The notes under the pieces: model-generated
Told to the model about the DNA's origin: nothing
What the model saw: the letters and a program-made list of their open reading frames with translations, nothing else
Database searches by the model: none
DNA from: Datnioides undecimradiatus
Lineage: Eukaryota; Chordata; Actinopteri; Lobotiformes; Datnioididae
NCBI GenBank assembly: GCA_008933995.1
Contig: WARS01000025.1
Location: forward strand, 5,873,477-5,937,476
DNA length: 64,000 nt
Reading direction: 5' to 3'
Program-made: the position numbers and the translations under genes
Shown: piece after piece, positions 1 through 12,960 of the stretch
Position numbering within the stretch: the first letter of the stretch is position 1
Layout of the letters: every line of letters begins with the position of its first letter

Positions 1-2041
1 ACACAGTTAACAGTTGGGACGCCACAAATCACACTCGGGTGACACATGGCACCGGAAGTTTGACCGGGGTGCAGTGTGTGCAGCAAGACAGCTGGCTGTT
101 GTGTTTTCCCCCACACCCCTCCCACTCACCTTTTTTATTACCCCTTTGCATGCTCTCCCTCTCTCCCCCCCTCACACACACACACACACAAACATGCACT
201 TGCACTCACAAACACCTCTGACGGCCCAGCTGGCCAGCGTCTGATGACAGAGAACAGCTGGAGTAGAGGCAGTCAGTCACACAGCGAGAGACAAAGCTGC
301 CTGGAAAGCACACAACGTCGGGCTCAAACACCAGCTCCACGAACCCAACTGTGTCCAAAACCCTCAGCACTGAACCGGCTCGAGGACGCTCAAGCTACCT
401 GAAGTCCTGGTGTAACCACAATAATATATATCGCAACACCCACTAAAGCTAAAAAGAGGTCATTAATTAAGGTAATTGTTGAAAATATGTCTTAGTCAAC
501 AGCCACAAACTTCATTATCATTTTAAACAGCAAGAAAAGACACTAATAGTGATTACTGCACACTTTATACTGTATACATACGCTGCATAATGTGTTATGT
601 ACCATATAATGTGTCGCAGCCACGTCTGTGATCTCAGATGTGTTTACGCTACTCTGTAATCCATTCACATGCGCAAACCTTACGGCTAAAAGTCAAAATC
701 CGATCGTGCGTTATCGTCTTCAAAGGTAGTTTTGCGACGCTGCAGATGTGCACCGTCTGCCTGGAATGATGAAGTGTCTGCTCGGGGTCAAACCAACGTT
801 TAAATCCAGGGTTTTCAACAGACCGAGACGCTCTGCTCGGTTCTGCTCTTCTTCTTTACTGGATATATGTTAAGTCAGCCGCAGAGTCTGGGGAAATGCT
901 GGTTAACGCTGGTTTTGACCTGAGCAGACATTCGATCTTTCTGGGCAGAGGGTAGTTTTCTGTAAGCTTGTGGTTACACATTTAAAAAGATACTTCCAGC
1001 TGCACCGTGGCGGCAAATTGCACAGTTGGACTTTTCCGTGTAGGCTTTGCAAACGGAATGAAAATCCCAGTGTAATCTACAGAGCACTCAGGTCACAAAC
1101 TCTTAATTACAACCTCTTTCAAATCCTATATTGTGTATTGTGTACCTGCAGCAAAGTTGCACAGTAATCATTCGGCTACAAAAGGCGCTGCGATATATCA
1201 TTTAATAACACTTATATCTTTAATAACTATATTATCGAATCGTGGGACGGTCCATGGATAAATCAGGTTTGCCCGGTCATTTTATGGAACTGGATATCCA
1301 ACTGGACATGAGCGCCGTACTATACACAGTGCTGATGGTCATAAAAATAAACAAAAGCTATAGATTTATATTCTCCCCAGTGTCTCGAAAGACTTTCATC
1401 AATGCTCTACCACTGGGCCCAGTCACTGGCCACACACCAAGCTGTCCGACCTCAGTGAGACACAGAAGACATCAGCGCTCACTCCTGTTGCCCCATTGTC
1501 TTCTAGCTGTAAGAAACGTAACCCGACACGCGGTCCCCGGTCACAACACCTGTGCCTTGGCTTAATGCTCAATAGGGCATGGGAGAGAGAGAGAAAGTGA
1601 GAGAGGGAGTCTGTAATCTGAACTTAATGATAAAAACACCAGTGGGCTTGGTAATGGGCTTGTAATAGAAGCTGGAAAGTGGCAGGCCGTTTCAATAAGG
1701 AAGCGTAGTGGTCATAGAGAGGGCAGTGAAAGCTTAGACATCACTCATTTAGAGCTCATTCAGCCATCGCCTGATGCCTGATAAGTAGGTTAAAACCCCA
1801 TGAACCTGGAAACCTGTTCATATTGACACACAGATGGCGCCTGCTCAGCGATGGCCACTTAGCTGGCTGGCGTTGGCTGGTTTCATTAGCTTTTAAGCAG
1901 ACTGAGGCTACTGTGCGTTCCGATCACAGGGCCCGCGTCCTTCCCAAAGGATACACGCTAATGTGTTATTGTGAATTTGATACAGCTGACAGCAACTGTT
2001 TCACACCACAGAATAAAGCCATCTTTATTAAGTGTCCTTAC
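1..2041 (-). other. kdm7a: kdm7a intron 4 (partial, runs off the window)
   Basis: This stretch follows the donor of kdm7a exon 4 on the minus strand. I looked for the next conserved exon (start of the JmjC part) on the minus strand and did not see it, so it must lie left of position 1. The only distinct feature is a (CA)9 microsatellite at 173-190 after a CT-rich stretch. The remaining sequence is ordinary AT-leaning non-coding DNA with no recognisable gene. Confidence 0.7.
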
Positions 2042-5000
2042 CCACATACTGCTCCACATCCCTCACAGAGAACGTCGGGTCTGGCAGCTTGAGTCCCAGC
2101 CCCTCCATGTCTGTGACCATTATGGGGTAGTTGAAGCCGTGCCTCTCCAGGTATCTCTGCGTCACCTGCTCGCCCTTCATCTTCATCACAATCTCTTCAC
2201 CGCTGAAACAAGGTCAGAAGTTCAGCAACCTAGTTCAGTAATCAGTGACCTACAGCAGATTATTAGGCTGATGTTAAATCACAACACAGCACGATCAAGA
2301 GCAGTCTGTCTGGTGTCGCCGTGGTGCCATCAGTGGGCACATTTTGATGACTCTTTATGAGTCAGTCTTGATCTGATTAACCAAATATTAACATGACCCG
2401 TTGTGGTTTGCTTGACATGGAAGACAAATTGATATGTACCTTGCGAAGGTCCTGTTTTGGAGCTCCTTGATAAATACTGGGGTCCCGGCCTGCACCGGCT
2501 TCGTTCCATCGTCTGGCTCTGTGTAGTCGTGCCTGTGCCAGTTGTTGCGCTTTTTCACTGCAACATACGGAGGCGTCAGAGGTTCGCGGGGCCGTTTCGT
2601 TCTAATTTTATCGTGTCCCACTTGAAGCGCGCTCTCCCCAAAAGTGGTGAATTATGCACGTCGCCACCACTTTTTGCGAGGACATTAATTCACTACTTAA
2701 CCCCGGCGCTAAGAGATGGAGGGGCTTATCCAATCAAAGTGGAGGACTGACAACACCATTCAATTAGCCGGTTAATGTCTGCCCCCTGGGCTGACACCCC
2801 CCCCCCCTTAAAAATCAGACTTGAGTAACACTGCAGAGGGCGATCCTTTTCCTCTGGGACCAGGCTAACATACAGAGACAGAGGTAGGAGGGGGGAAAAC
2901 TGAATGGAAAGAGGGTTAGACATGTAAATGTAAGGCAGAAAGTAAGAGGACAGTGTTTGATGAATGAGGTACACGTCAGGGCCGAGCGAGGGAGGGAGAC
3001 AAGCAGCAAAAGAAACACGCCACTAATGACAAACAGCAGTACTCACTCAAGGAGGGTCCTTGTACGACATCACAGTTGGGACAGTGGTAAACGTCGATAT
3101 CCACGGCATGGTGCTCTTCTACCTGCACACAGCTGCAGACGGACAGGACATGCAATCAGAACAGGTTCACACGTCCTGCAACGCCGTGTGTTAGTAGAGC
3201 AGACCACAGGGGTCGCAGATTTGGGATAAACAAACAGAAAAGTACAGTTTGGGTCCGGACAATGACCTTTTCTGCTGATCTACTTTTACAAACAAACGTT
3301 ATACAAGGTTTTTGAGGCAGAAGGAGAAACTATGGTCTTTGTTTGTATGATCTACCTTTACATTATGTATTTTAGAGCATCTGAGTCAGAAAAATTGTTC
3401 ATGACAGCTTTGAAGTTTTAATCCAGGGGCAAAGATACTTCCAAGGAGTGGCAAAGCAGTGGCCATCTCCAAATCAATCAAAGCAAAAGCCTAATTAACA
3501 CTAATCCAATCAAATCAATTGAGTCGAAAAGGAGGCGAACACAATTTGATTTACTGAAATACATAAATTCATTTAGGTAACCATTCAGTTACCTGTGCGA
3601 GCGAGCATGTTGGAAGCATCAAAGCCCCAAGCTGGAATACAGTGAGGCTTCCCTGTTCGCCCCATTCTGATGTCTTTATGTGAATGCAGCGTCAAACACG
3701 AACTTGGCTGCGCATCAGCTGTCTGTACAGATAGTGAGGTTTGCTGAGGTCATGCTTTTTTCTCCCATGGATGTGCTAACAGTGCTAACGCTACCCCCGA
3801 CTGTCCTGCGGCAGGCACCAACACACATGCATTCCTCTGTTGCATACCAGAGCCCCATTCCAGAGCAGCATGGGTTGAACAGCAACCGAGTTGCCGTTCG
3901 GCCTGAATGGACAGCAATGGCTATTTAGAGTTAGAAAAACAGCAAGCTGCATGTTTGTGTGACTCAAGCATGCGCGCAGGTCATTTCTGTGGTTAAGTGA
4001 TGCGCACTAAGGGATGCGGAGGTCACACACAAAGGACTCTCTACTTGGAGGCTGGCATCATGGTTGTCAAGTGATTTTAAAGCTCTGAAGACAGTGGCTG
4101 TGTTTTAGGAGGTCACGATGTATGTCCTCGCCTGACCTCAGACTAACCATTAAACATCATCTTTAAACAATTCTGTTTCTAGCACTCTTCCGGCAATTGG
4201 GGGCCATTTGTTTAAGTTGCTTAACCCTTCTAGGTGTGTCCTTATATGGGTCTAAGTGTCAAAATAATGACTTGGATGTTTGACAATAACCAGCTTTAAA
4301 AAAATTTGATTTAAAGCCAACTAACAGCCACATTCAACGTATCCAGACGGGCCACATTCTGCTGCCAGGGGCAAGAAAACCCCAAAATGTTCTACTCTAA
4401 CTTCTCCCATGACCCCAACCAATGAGATCATTTGCCTGCTTTTTTAAAATGTTGACTAAATTAAGACTCATGGCGCTCAGCACCATTACTGCTGCGATGT
4501 CTAACCACAACAAAGCCGTTAACCCTGCACAACGCATGACAAAAATGCAAGCAACTGCAAACAAGAACATAAAACTTTCCCATCTTCGCACCGACACTGA
4601 CTCCTTCCCCTGTGACTCTGGTGACTGGCTTCAGTGTGACGGTTAGCAAAGGTGACAGAGGGTATAAACAATGGACTTGTTAGTAATATATCCTTTGTTT
4701 GAAGAATGCAGACGCCTGCAGGAAGACTGGGGCCAATTGCAGCCTGCCATCCGCTTTGATCTACGAGAAACTGCAGGAAACTGTAAAGGAAATAAAGCTG
4801 AGGGCCATTAACTCATCAGGAAGTGGTGAACTCGCGTGAATGCTGGCCCCAATCACTCTGGTGCACCAGCAGGATGTCAACAGTAGCCCCTCTCCCCTGT
4901 TTACCACACACACAACCTTGTGCCATCGTCGGCTGCTCCGCAAACACGTACTTTGTAAACGTAAAGCGTAAATAACTGTTAAGATGTCGAGCTGCATTCT

Positions 5001-8000
5001 TAATGTAACACGGTTTGTGTTGCCACAATCATCCTGAATGTCTTATTAAACAAATGACCTCTCAACTTTACTCAGTTACTGATGCAACTTTTAAATTTCA
5101 ATATCTAATTTGCCGTAGCTTTGGCCCTTTTATGTCAGAGCTATCCTTTTTGCAGAACTTTCACGTTTTGCCTCCATCATACATAGAAAAATAAATATAA
5201 ATAGTAAATGGTTAAAAAAAAAAGCTTAGAGAAATACTCCTGCTGCTGCACGTGAGCGAGCGGATGACCAACAATAACACTGTGCAGTGCTTGGCTGTAG
5301 TATCAAGCCTAGCTCATGTATCAGGAATCTTGGTTCAAACATGTGGCTGTTCGCTGGGGGAAAGCATGAGTCACGCAGCCTCGGCCGTCGAGTTCGGCGA
5401 AATGTGTGAGAACAGTGTGCGCGCAGCTGAGGTGACTTTGTTGTCCTCAGCTCACTTGGTACTTTCCTTTATGTAATACCACAGTGGGAAATCAGGGCAC
5501 TGTGCCACATACGCTGGCCTGACTCAGCGTATGTGTCACCTGTGATGATTACCGCTGAACAAGGCGCCCGAGCTAGTGAAACAGTGCGGACTTGAGACAG
5601 AGAATGAAAAAGGGACGAGGAAGCTCAGCTGAGAGGGAAACGGGGCCAAGTATTTCCTTCTGCCTTGCTCCGGCTTAATGATGTGTTGCATCATTGCAAA
5701 GCTGGTGACTGTGCAAACAGTTCTTGAACCAATGTGCACTTCATTTGCTTGGAAAGCAATCAGAGGGAGGATCAGACTGGGGACAGGCGAACTTGCGTCA
5801 ACTTCATATTTAATGAGATAGTGTTATCGTACGCTGCGTGACAACAACAGATTGTATTGTTAGAAGAGGTGACGGAGTGTACAGTGACAAAGATAAAAAC
5901 AAAACCCTGCTTTATTCAGTCTGGCGGGTTATTCTGTGACGGCACTGCAGCAGATTACCAAGCAAAACATCCCTTCCTGACTGAGGGGAGATGTGTGTAC
6001 TTGGCTAAAGCCCTGCCATCAACAGCCCCTCTCCCTCCACTTCCTCTCATCAAGGGCCTCCTTCCTGTGTGACTGAGAGGGCTTATTCATTAGTTCATGC
6101 ACTGTGAGGGGTTCATTGTCCTCCATGATCGGTGCAGAAACACAAAGGCTGGAGGCGGGCATCGCCATTATTTTAAGCTCTAAATAACTGCTCTGCATGG
6201 GGCTGCGACACGCCTACATTAGGGAACTGGCAGCTCCCTAATGGATGGGTGGTAAGAGATAGAGAGGAGATGAGGGCAGTTAAACACACCTGGCTATCTT
6301 TATCTTCCCCAGAGGAGCACCTGACTCCTCCGGCCCTTTTCCTAATGCACTCAGCCAAAGCTTACATAAACAGTGCTGGACAGGAGTAAGAACCACTGGG
6401 CCCTGACAGATGGATAGGGATCTGTCATTTCAACCTTACCGGTTAAAGCATTTCAGCAAGCTATGTGTAAAGGCAACCGAACATCCCTGCAGTGGTTACT
6501 GCTGGAGGGAGACCGAGGGCCCCTCTGTAGTCAGCTGGTAAACAACAAAAGAGGATCACTTTGTTGTTTATAGGGCATCATGGGTGCCCCGGGGAGTTTT
6601 AACAACTTAATTGTTTTTGGTGCAGGTTGAGTTGCCTTGAGGCTCCAAGCGCTGGGGCTCTGCTTTCACACATGTCTTCAACACGGTTTTGCCTTAAGGC
6701 CCCCAGTGTCCCTGTAAAACCTACAAAGCCATCAGTCTTATGACTGTCTGCGGCTGAACTCACCAAAAGACTGCCTGGCTTGTCGATGAAATCTTCTCCG
6801 CGCGTATCAACAAGCATTTAACAAGTCATAAATTGCAATGAGCTTGTTGCTCCAAACGTAAGATGACAACTAAGAAGGCAGTACTTCTAAGCTGCCCATA
6901 TATTAAACTCATATTTTAGACAACCACGAACACACAAATTACAAATTAAGTGTAATACTATTGACAGCGTGACGTTTCTGTACAAAGGTTTCAGTTTTTG
7001 CAGCGGAGCTGATTTGTCTTTGATATCATAATTCAGTCTGACTGGTAATCCATACACGAGGCTGTTGACCTCTAATCAACATTGATCAAGCTGGAAGTAA
7101 TGCAGTTTCTCCGCCCCCTAGAGAAGGCCTTGCTAATGAATGTAAACACAGCTTTTAACAGGAGCTATGAGGTCGCTCTTCCCTTTAGCCACTTGAGTGA
7201 ACAAACATCTAAACAGACGAACAGAAACATCTATTTCACGGACAACGGTGGTAAAAAACAGAATCCTTCCTTTCGTCCACCCGTCCACTTAGCGTAAACA
7301 CTCTGTAGAGGCTATCCATCTCTCTTTAGTGTGCTCACACTCTGTGCGACAGTGACGGATAGTGCATTGAACTTGGCTGGCTGGGGCGCCCATCAATCAC
7401 TCGCTCTGTCCACATTGAGCCCTGCTGGTCTATCATCACCCCCCACCGTCCATAATGAAATCAGTCTGACCGGAGTGCCTGACACCTACATCGGGGTAAA
7501 CCCCGCGATCTGACTTGACCTGGCGAGGATTTCCAGCGTGCCAACGTTCAGAGTGTTAACGCAAATTGCCATCTTGGTGGCACTGGAAACAATCCATTCA
7601 CAGGAGCAGGTCTTGTAATTAGGTGAGGCTCTAAATGGTAAATAACAGAGTTCAAACTAACATTTGTAATCCAAACCACAGGCTCTAGATGGTTGGTTTA
7701 AGTGCCAAGAGGAGTCCTTCGGGGCAGTGGCGCTCAGGATGAATCTGGGTGCGCGATAAAATTGAAAAGAGAAAAAATAAAAATAATAGAAACTCAATTT
7801 GAGTTCTAATTTTTTCTAAAATAGTAGACACTTCTGTTGTGTCTAAATATTTTAAGGGAAACTATTTGACCAGGAACTGTACAGACATATCAGCCACTGG
7901 TGTGCATTCACATGAGCCCAGAACAGTAGGAAAAACTGCATCTGAGCTTTATGGTAGTTCTTTAAAACATGAAGAATGCAATAATTTGATCACATTTAAT

Positions 8001-10448
8001 AAAAAAATCACCATTGCTCGACCTATTTAAGACTATGTTTTGTCAGTCATGTCCTGATAACAATAATATATAATACCAAGTTGTTGCAATGTTGTGCAGT
8101 GAAGTGTACAGAATTTAAAATTAGGGAAATACGTGTCAATACTGATAACCACCAAGTTGAATCAGTCTCAGGGCGGGAAAATCGGGAAGTGGTGCGACCC
8201 AACAACAAAAAATTACTTCACTGATCACGTCCCTAACACAGATAAACCACACAGCGTTCTGTTTACCAGACCCAAGTCCTCATCCCATTAGAGTCCCAGG
8301 CGCCATTGTGCACTGAGATGCGGAGAGATACAGGTGATGGAAAACAGGACACTCTCCAGGAACTGAGGCAGCGAGACAAAGTCCCCCACACAAACACAAA
8401 CAACAACTCCGCTAGCACACTGACAAACAGGCACCGGGAGGCTGAGCTCCTCTGCTTTCCACTCCATCGGCGTGCCATCATCCACAGCCAGAGAATATCC
8501 CTTTCCTTCTGGCCAGCCTCGTGGGAAAGAGGCAGGAAATGTGGCTGTTTTTGGAGCTCTGCTCTGTGTGTGTGTGTTAGTATCTGCTTATTAGTCATCA
8601 ATGGGGGAAGCTCCAACATTTGTTCCTTTTCTTGCTGGCACATGACACACAGCCAGTCTTTTTTGGCTCTGATACGCCACAAATTCTGGCCGCCAAGTTT
8701 TTTGGCAGCGCCCTTAATGTGGTTACGCAATGGCTTCCGTCATTTCAACACGAGCAAAAAAACAGATTATTGTATTCATAAACAGTTGCCGTGGAGATGC
8801 GCCCACACAGGCTGATTCAAAGACCAGGGCATGTGTAACTTCTGACGAAGTCGGTCTGTGGACTTGGGGCCACATAGGTCAAAACCGTCAGTAACACAGC
8901 CAAGTCGGGTCGTGCTAGTTACTTGTGGCTGACACACAACACGAGATCGGACAACAAGTCCTTGATACCTTTTCATATCTTACTTCCCTCATGATCACAG
9001 CACAAGGTGAGCTACGCAACAACCTCCCTGTGTTGCTAATAACCACTCCAGTGCCTGGAACCTAATCTTCCAATTAAAAAGCACGGTTTGTACAATTAAC
9101 CCGAAAACAATCCAGAATGGTTGAGTGTCTGTCGTAATATCAGGTGTGGACTAGAGCACGTGTGATGGGAACCTGGCATTTTAGGCCATGCGTGCTCAGA
9201 CACAAAAGGGTCTTATTACACAACAATGAAACTCCCATTACGAATTTGACAGCCACGACCCACCCAGCCACCTACACACAGCATGAATCATATAAAGTAT
9301 CTATAACACGACTGGCCCACTTGTAATCAGCAACGAGGAAAGGACATTTTTAAAGACACAAAAAAAAAAGAGAGAAAATGGGACAAAACACAACCATCAG
9401 CAATCCTGCCGGGTGCCTTTAAATAATCCCCCTGCTCACCGCTAGGGGTCCCATGCCATGTGCCTCCTCTGCCTGAAAGGGGGATTTAAATTTCTCAAGC
9501 TGTCAATCAAGAGCCCGACCATAACAAGCTCCTTGTTCTCTATCATATGCTCTCTAACAGAGTAAATAAGTAAAAACACATTAAAATACATAAACACACT
9601 TCCAGCTTGCAATCTGGGTGAATTCAAATTTAATATTAAATTACCTGGTACAAAACAAAAACATATATATTGTGTACCAACAAACAGAAGTTGCTTATGA
9701 GCTGGAACATGTGCAAATGAGTTTAAAGTGCATGGTAAAGGCTGGCTGCGGGTGCCATTACCTTAAATAACCCAACTTGGCGAGCTAACGTTGCGAGGTC
9801 GGATCCGCGCAGTGGTCACGTTATTTAACGACTGGTCTAACTGGAATTTAATCTGTTAAATCACAGCAAAACCAAACACCAAACTTATCTCCGAGGTGAC
9901 AATAAGGAGCTGGCAAGCGTGTGGCGTTTGCGTGTCACGGTGACCCCGCCAAGCTTTTGATCACTGGGGCTAACTGACACGGCTCGGCAATCCCGACAGA
10001 GCCGCATATTAGTAGATAAAAACTATTTGCTAAAGGCTGTGTTTGAGTCAATAACGCTCGCTATCAACACAATTACAGAGAACGGGTTCGCGTTGTTTGT
10101 TTTGGTCTCGCTGGCAAGGGAACTGACTGAATTCAAGCCTGTTTCAGAAAGCGAAACCCCACTTTCTTTGGTAAAGTCGCGTCAATAGACGGTTTAAAAC
10201 CCCCGTCGCCCACCGCTAGCATTAGCAAGCTAACTTAGCTAACGTTACCAGAGAGCACCGCTTAGCGAACCGTCGCCTTTCCTTGCTAAACAATGAGTGT
10301 TTGTCGCTTCTGACGGGCCGTCGCTCTAAAAGACACTATAACCAACATACCTGCCGTGGAACCAGTCTTTACAGATGTCGCACTCGATCATAAACCGGCT
10401 CACATCGTAGGGCTGCCGGCAGACACAGTACAGCGGGGCCGCCGCCAT
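2042..10448 (-). CDS. kdm7a: Lysine-specific demethylase 7A, 5' part (four coding exons)
   Basis: Histone demethylase of the KDM7 family (KDM7A, PHF8, PHF2). In this family a PHD finger binds H3K4me3 and a JmjC domain, outside this window, removes H3K9me2 and H3K27me2 in the nucleus. Coding exons on the minus strand: 10351-10448, 3047-3132, 2440-2557 and 2042-2202, all with GT-AG borders and matching phases (2, 1, 2, then 1). They give about 154 residues starting [10 protein letters not shown]. The C4HC3 zinc ligands are C8, C10, C23, C26, H31, C34, C50 and C53. The methyl-lysine cage residues of the family (Y7, Y14, M20, W29) are all present. Residues after the finger ([12 protein letters not shown], then the QRYLERHGF segment) match KDM7A rather than PHF8. 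The start ATG is at 10446-10448. Intron 1 is 7.2 kb. Which teleost co-orthologue (aa or ab) this is cannot be told here. Confidence 0.93.
2558..3046 (-). other. kdm7a: kdm7a intron 2
   Basis: Non-coding spacer between exon 2 (donor GTGAGT at 3041-3046) and exon 3 (acceptor ttgcag just above 2557). It contains a C-run near 2796-2806. The intron splits an ATG (Met) codon, with the A at the end of exon 2 and TG at the start of exon 3, at the same place as in human KDM7A as I recall that protein. Confidence 0.7.
3133..10350 (-). other. kdm7a: kdm7a intron 1 (7.2 kb)
   Basis: Large first intron, bounded by donor GTATGT below 10351 and acceptor ctgcag above 3132. I see no conserved coding exon in it. 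Two overlapping open frames near 8260-8815 on opposite strands have low-complexity composition and no recognisable domain. AT-rich stretches alternate with blocks of mixed composition. Possible enhancers cannot be recognised without cross-species comparison. Confidence 0.6.
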
Positions 10449-10600
10449 CTTCCTACTGTCCCCAAACAACGCAGGAATGAAGCGGGGCGGGGATTTAACC
10501 CACGGTCCGGAAATACCCGAGAGGCGAGCCGAACGCACACGAGATCCTCCATTCTAGGCAATCCCACCTCTGACGTCAGTTTCCAAATTATTCATTTCCA
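10449..10600 (-). promoter_or_regulatory. kdm7a: kdm7a 5' UTR and core promoter
   Basis: GC-rich sequence directly upstream of the kdm7a start codon. It carries a GC box (ggggcgggg, about 10479-10488, an SP1/KLF-type site) and a perfect palindromic CRE (TGACGTCA, 10571-10578), about 125 bases upstream of the ATG. No clear TATA box is seen, which fits a CpG-type housekeeping promoter. The CpG-rich zone continues into exon 1 and the start of intron 1 (about 10080-10450). The transcription start cannot be fixed from sequence alone. Confidence 0.55.
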
Positions 10601-12659
10601 TCTGGTTGTGTGGGCACACCAACAATAGCCACAAAGTTTTTTTTTCCAACAAAGGGATGACATAATGGTACTGTTTTTGGGCATTCTGTCGATGCTACGA
10701 CGCGAGAGTTATCAGCTGGGTTTTAGACAAAATGAGGGAAAATGCTGAGCCTCATGGGCCTCAGTCAGTAAATTTCATGCTATAGAGGCTGTTGTTGGTC
10801 ATTGTTTCAGTTTGCATCATGTAAGTTAATAGACGTATTTAAAGATATTAAAATATGTTAATAAGATATATTAATTTAGCCCCTCTTACCTTATCTGTTT
10901 GTACACACAAAGAACCCCCCAGAAGTTTGTCTCTGCAGTCCAGACACAAAATGTCCCATTATAAACAAATGCATGGATATGAACATGTATTGATGTACAG
11001 GCATTTATAAATATCCATTAACTGTAATAGCGAGGACATCAAAAGCAAAGTCTTGAATGTCCATGTTTATTCAGTGTTTCGTAACTTCAATTAAGGTGAC
11101 AAAAATATCTAAATGATCTAAAATGTTGTCATACCATGCATAAAAAAGTCTTTTAGCTGACTGAAACTAGTGCTGAGTAGCTACTTTTGAATTTGCAGTG
11201 TCAGCACAGGCTTATCAGTGGCCTATATGTGCAGCTGACGTGATAGGGAGAAATAAAAAGCATAACTGTGTGACACAATCCGAATCTGCTCCATCAGCAG
11301 AATATTTGCACAGTTGCAGAGTTTATCTTCCTTCTCCTTTCACACCTCTCCTTGGCGTGAAGCTAGTTGCCCCGTGCATGTTCTTAAGCTATGGCAGGCA
11401 CTGCAGAAAAGCATAAAAACCAAAACATAATATCCACCCCTGGTATGTCTCCATGGAACATGTCTGACATGCCCTACGTGCTTGTGTGGTGAATAGCAAT
11501 GGGACCACCGACCCACAGCTTGATCTGCGAGCTGACAGCACCCATCCCCCCACACGCCCATCTGTGCTGCTCTGCATAGGCAAGCAGGCTTGGTGCATGC
11601 AGAGACTCACGAGCGCTCGGTGCACAGAAGACACATGTGATTCACCCAGTTCATGTGCAGATCTCAGTCTGAATTGGGGGTTTTTTTTTCCCCCAGTTGG
11701 TGCATTCCCAGTCTGCAGCAAGATGTAAACATCTCCTTTGTCCTCGGGGTGATAATAGCAGCCTGCACCAATTGGTTGTAGTAGATCATTATCATGTCTT
11801 CACATGAGGTTTTCTCCCTTGTCAGCCTAGTGTGAGGACTGCACCTTCATGTCTGGTGTGCAGATCCACCGCATGCCTGCTGAAAGTTAATTATCCCTTG
11901 TAAGTGTAGGTCATTGTTTCTTAACTGCTGATGAATTGCCGTGGACAACTTTTCCACTTCTTATATGAATCCTGTGACCACTAAGTATGTGCGGGCCAGT
12001 TTAAACTACCTTTAAAGCAACATTTTCAGTGCTTTATTGTCCTTAATAATATATATTTGACCGTTTTTTTGGTTGGATCTTACAAAGCGTATTGTCTATT
12101 TGCAAATTACAAAATCTAATACATATTCTTAAAAAAAGAAGTCACTGTGTCAAGATATAGAAAGTGAAAGTATAATCTGCAGAAATATGCTGCGTTCACT
12201 TCACCACAATAACTCCTGTGTGAGACATGAACACCATGCCTGTCTGCCTCTATTCATACTAATCAGTCAGATCATTTCAAAGCTACAAGTGTAAATGCAC
12301 CAGTGATATGAAAACTCTGTTACACTCATGAGCATTTTCACATGTGCAGCGTTATAGAGGAGAAACGCAGGGAGAGTGGACCAGTGAAAAGTCAGAATGG
12401 TTTGCTATGATCAATATGATTTTGTGCACTGTCAGCTTGCAGTGTCGTCACACATTAAGCAATGTATAATTTTCCTTAGAATTAGAAAAACTCCGCAGTG
12501 ACACACATTTACTGAAAAAAACAAATTTCAGTGCAGCAGTTTTACTTTAAAACAACGTAGCTTTACAATGTGCTATTAGTGGCTACCGGAAATGAATAAG
12601 TAAATAATGGTAGTACAAACACCGCGGTCACTGTATCATATGGTATTGTCATTTCCAGA
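10601..12659. other. Intergenic spacer between divergent kdm7a and ergic2
   Basis: AT-rich spacer of about 2 kb between two head-to-head genes. It contains T and A runs but no coding exon that I recognise and no clear RNA gene. Short open frames near 11200-11730 lie on both strands and look like chance frames. Confidence 0.55.
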
Positions 12660-12960
12660 TGGTTTTACAGGGGGGAGCGGCATTTTAGGGTTAAAGCGCC
12701 ACCTCCCGTCTGAGCAGCGACGGTGTTCGCTGCGCGTTCACGCTGTGCGGTGCGCGCACGCTGCGCCGACGTCTACGTCACGACTTAGCCCAAACAAGGA
12801 AGCAGCGAGTCCCTCCACCCCCCCTCCTCTCTCTGTGTGTTCATCATCATGGATGCACGGAGGTGCGCTGAAATGCAGGTATCATTCAAAGAGCGGCTCT
12901 AACGCTGGCTTCCAGAGACACTCTGCAACGATTTAACATCCGAATAGATGATAAAAGAGG
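12660..12960 (+). promoter_or_regulatory. ergic2: Probable ergic2 promoter and non-coding first exon
   Basis: A CpG-rich block upstream of ergic2 with alternating GC sequence at about 12731-12772 (NRF1-like tgcgcgcacgc) and a CRE-like element (acgtca, 12775-12780; TGACGTAG on the other strand), which also resembles the ATF6/XBP1 type of element. Possible first-exon donors are CAG|GTATCA at 12878/12879 and GAG|GTAAAA near 12959/12960. That the 5' UTR is split is inferred, because a conserved coding start follows only 650 bases later. Confidence 0.45.

Noticed and set aside
1..2041. Possible further kdm7a exon before the window edge
   Set aside because: The conserved start of the JmjC segment was not found on the minus strand here.
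8263..8815. Overlapping open frames of 155 and 169 codons on opposite strands inside kdm7a intron 1
   Set aside because: No recognisable domain, no splice context, and overlap of two frames in antisense is typical of chance.
9643..9680. Short inverted repeat TGGTACA / TGTACCA
   Set aside because: Only seven pairs around an AT-rich loop; expected by chance in this length of DNA.
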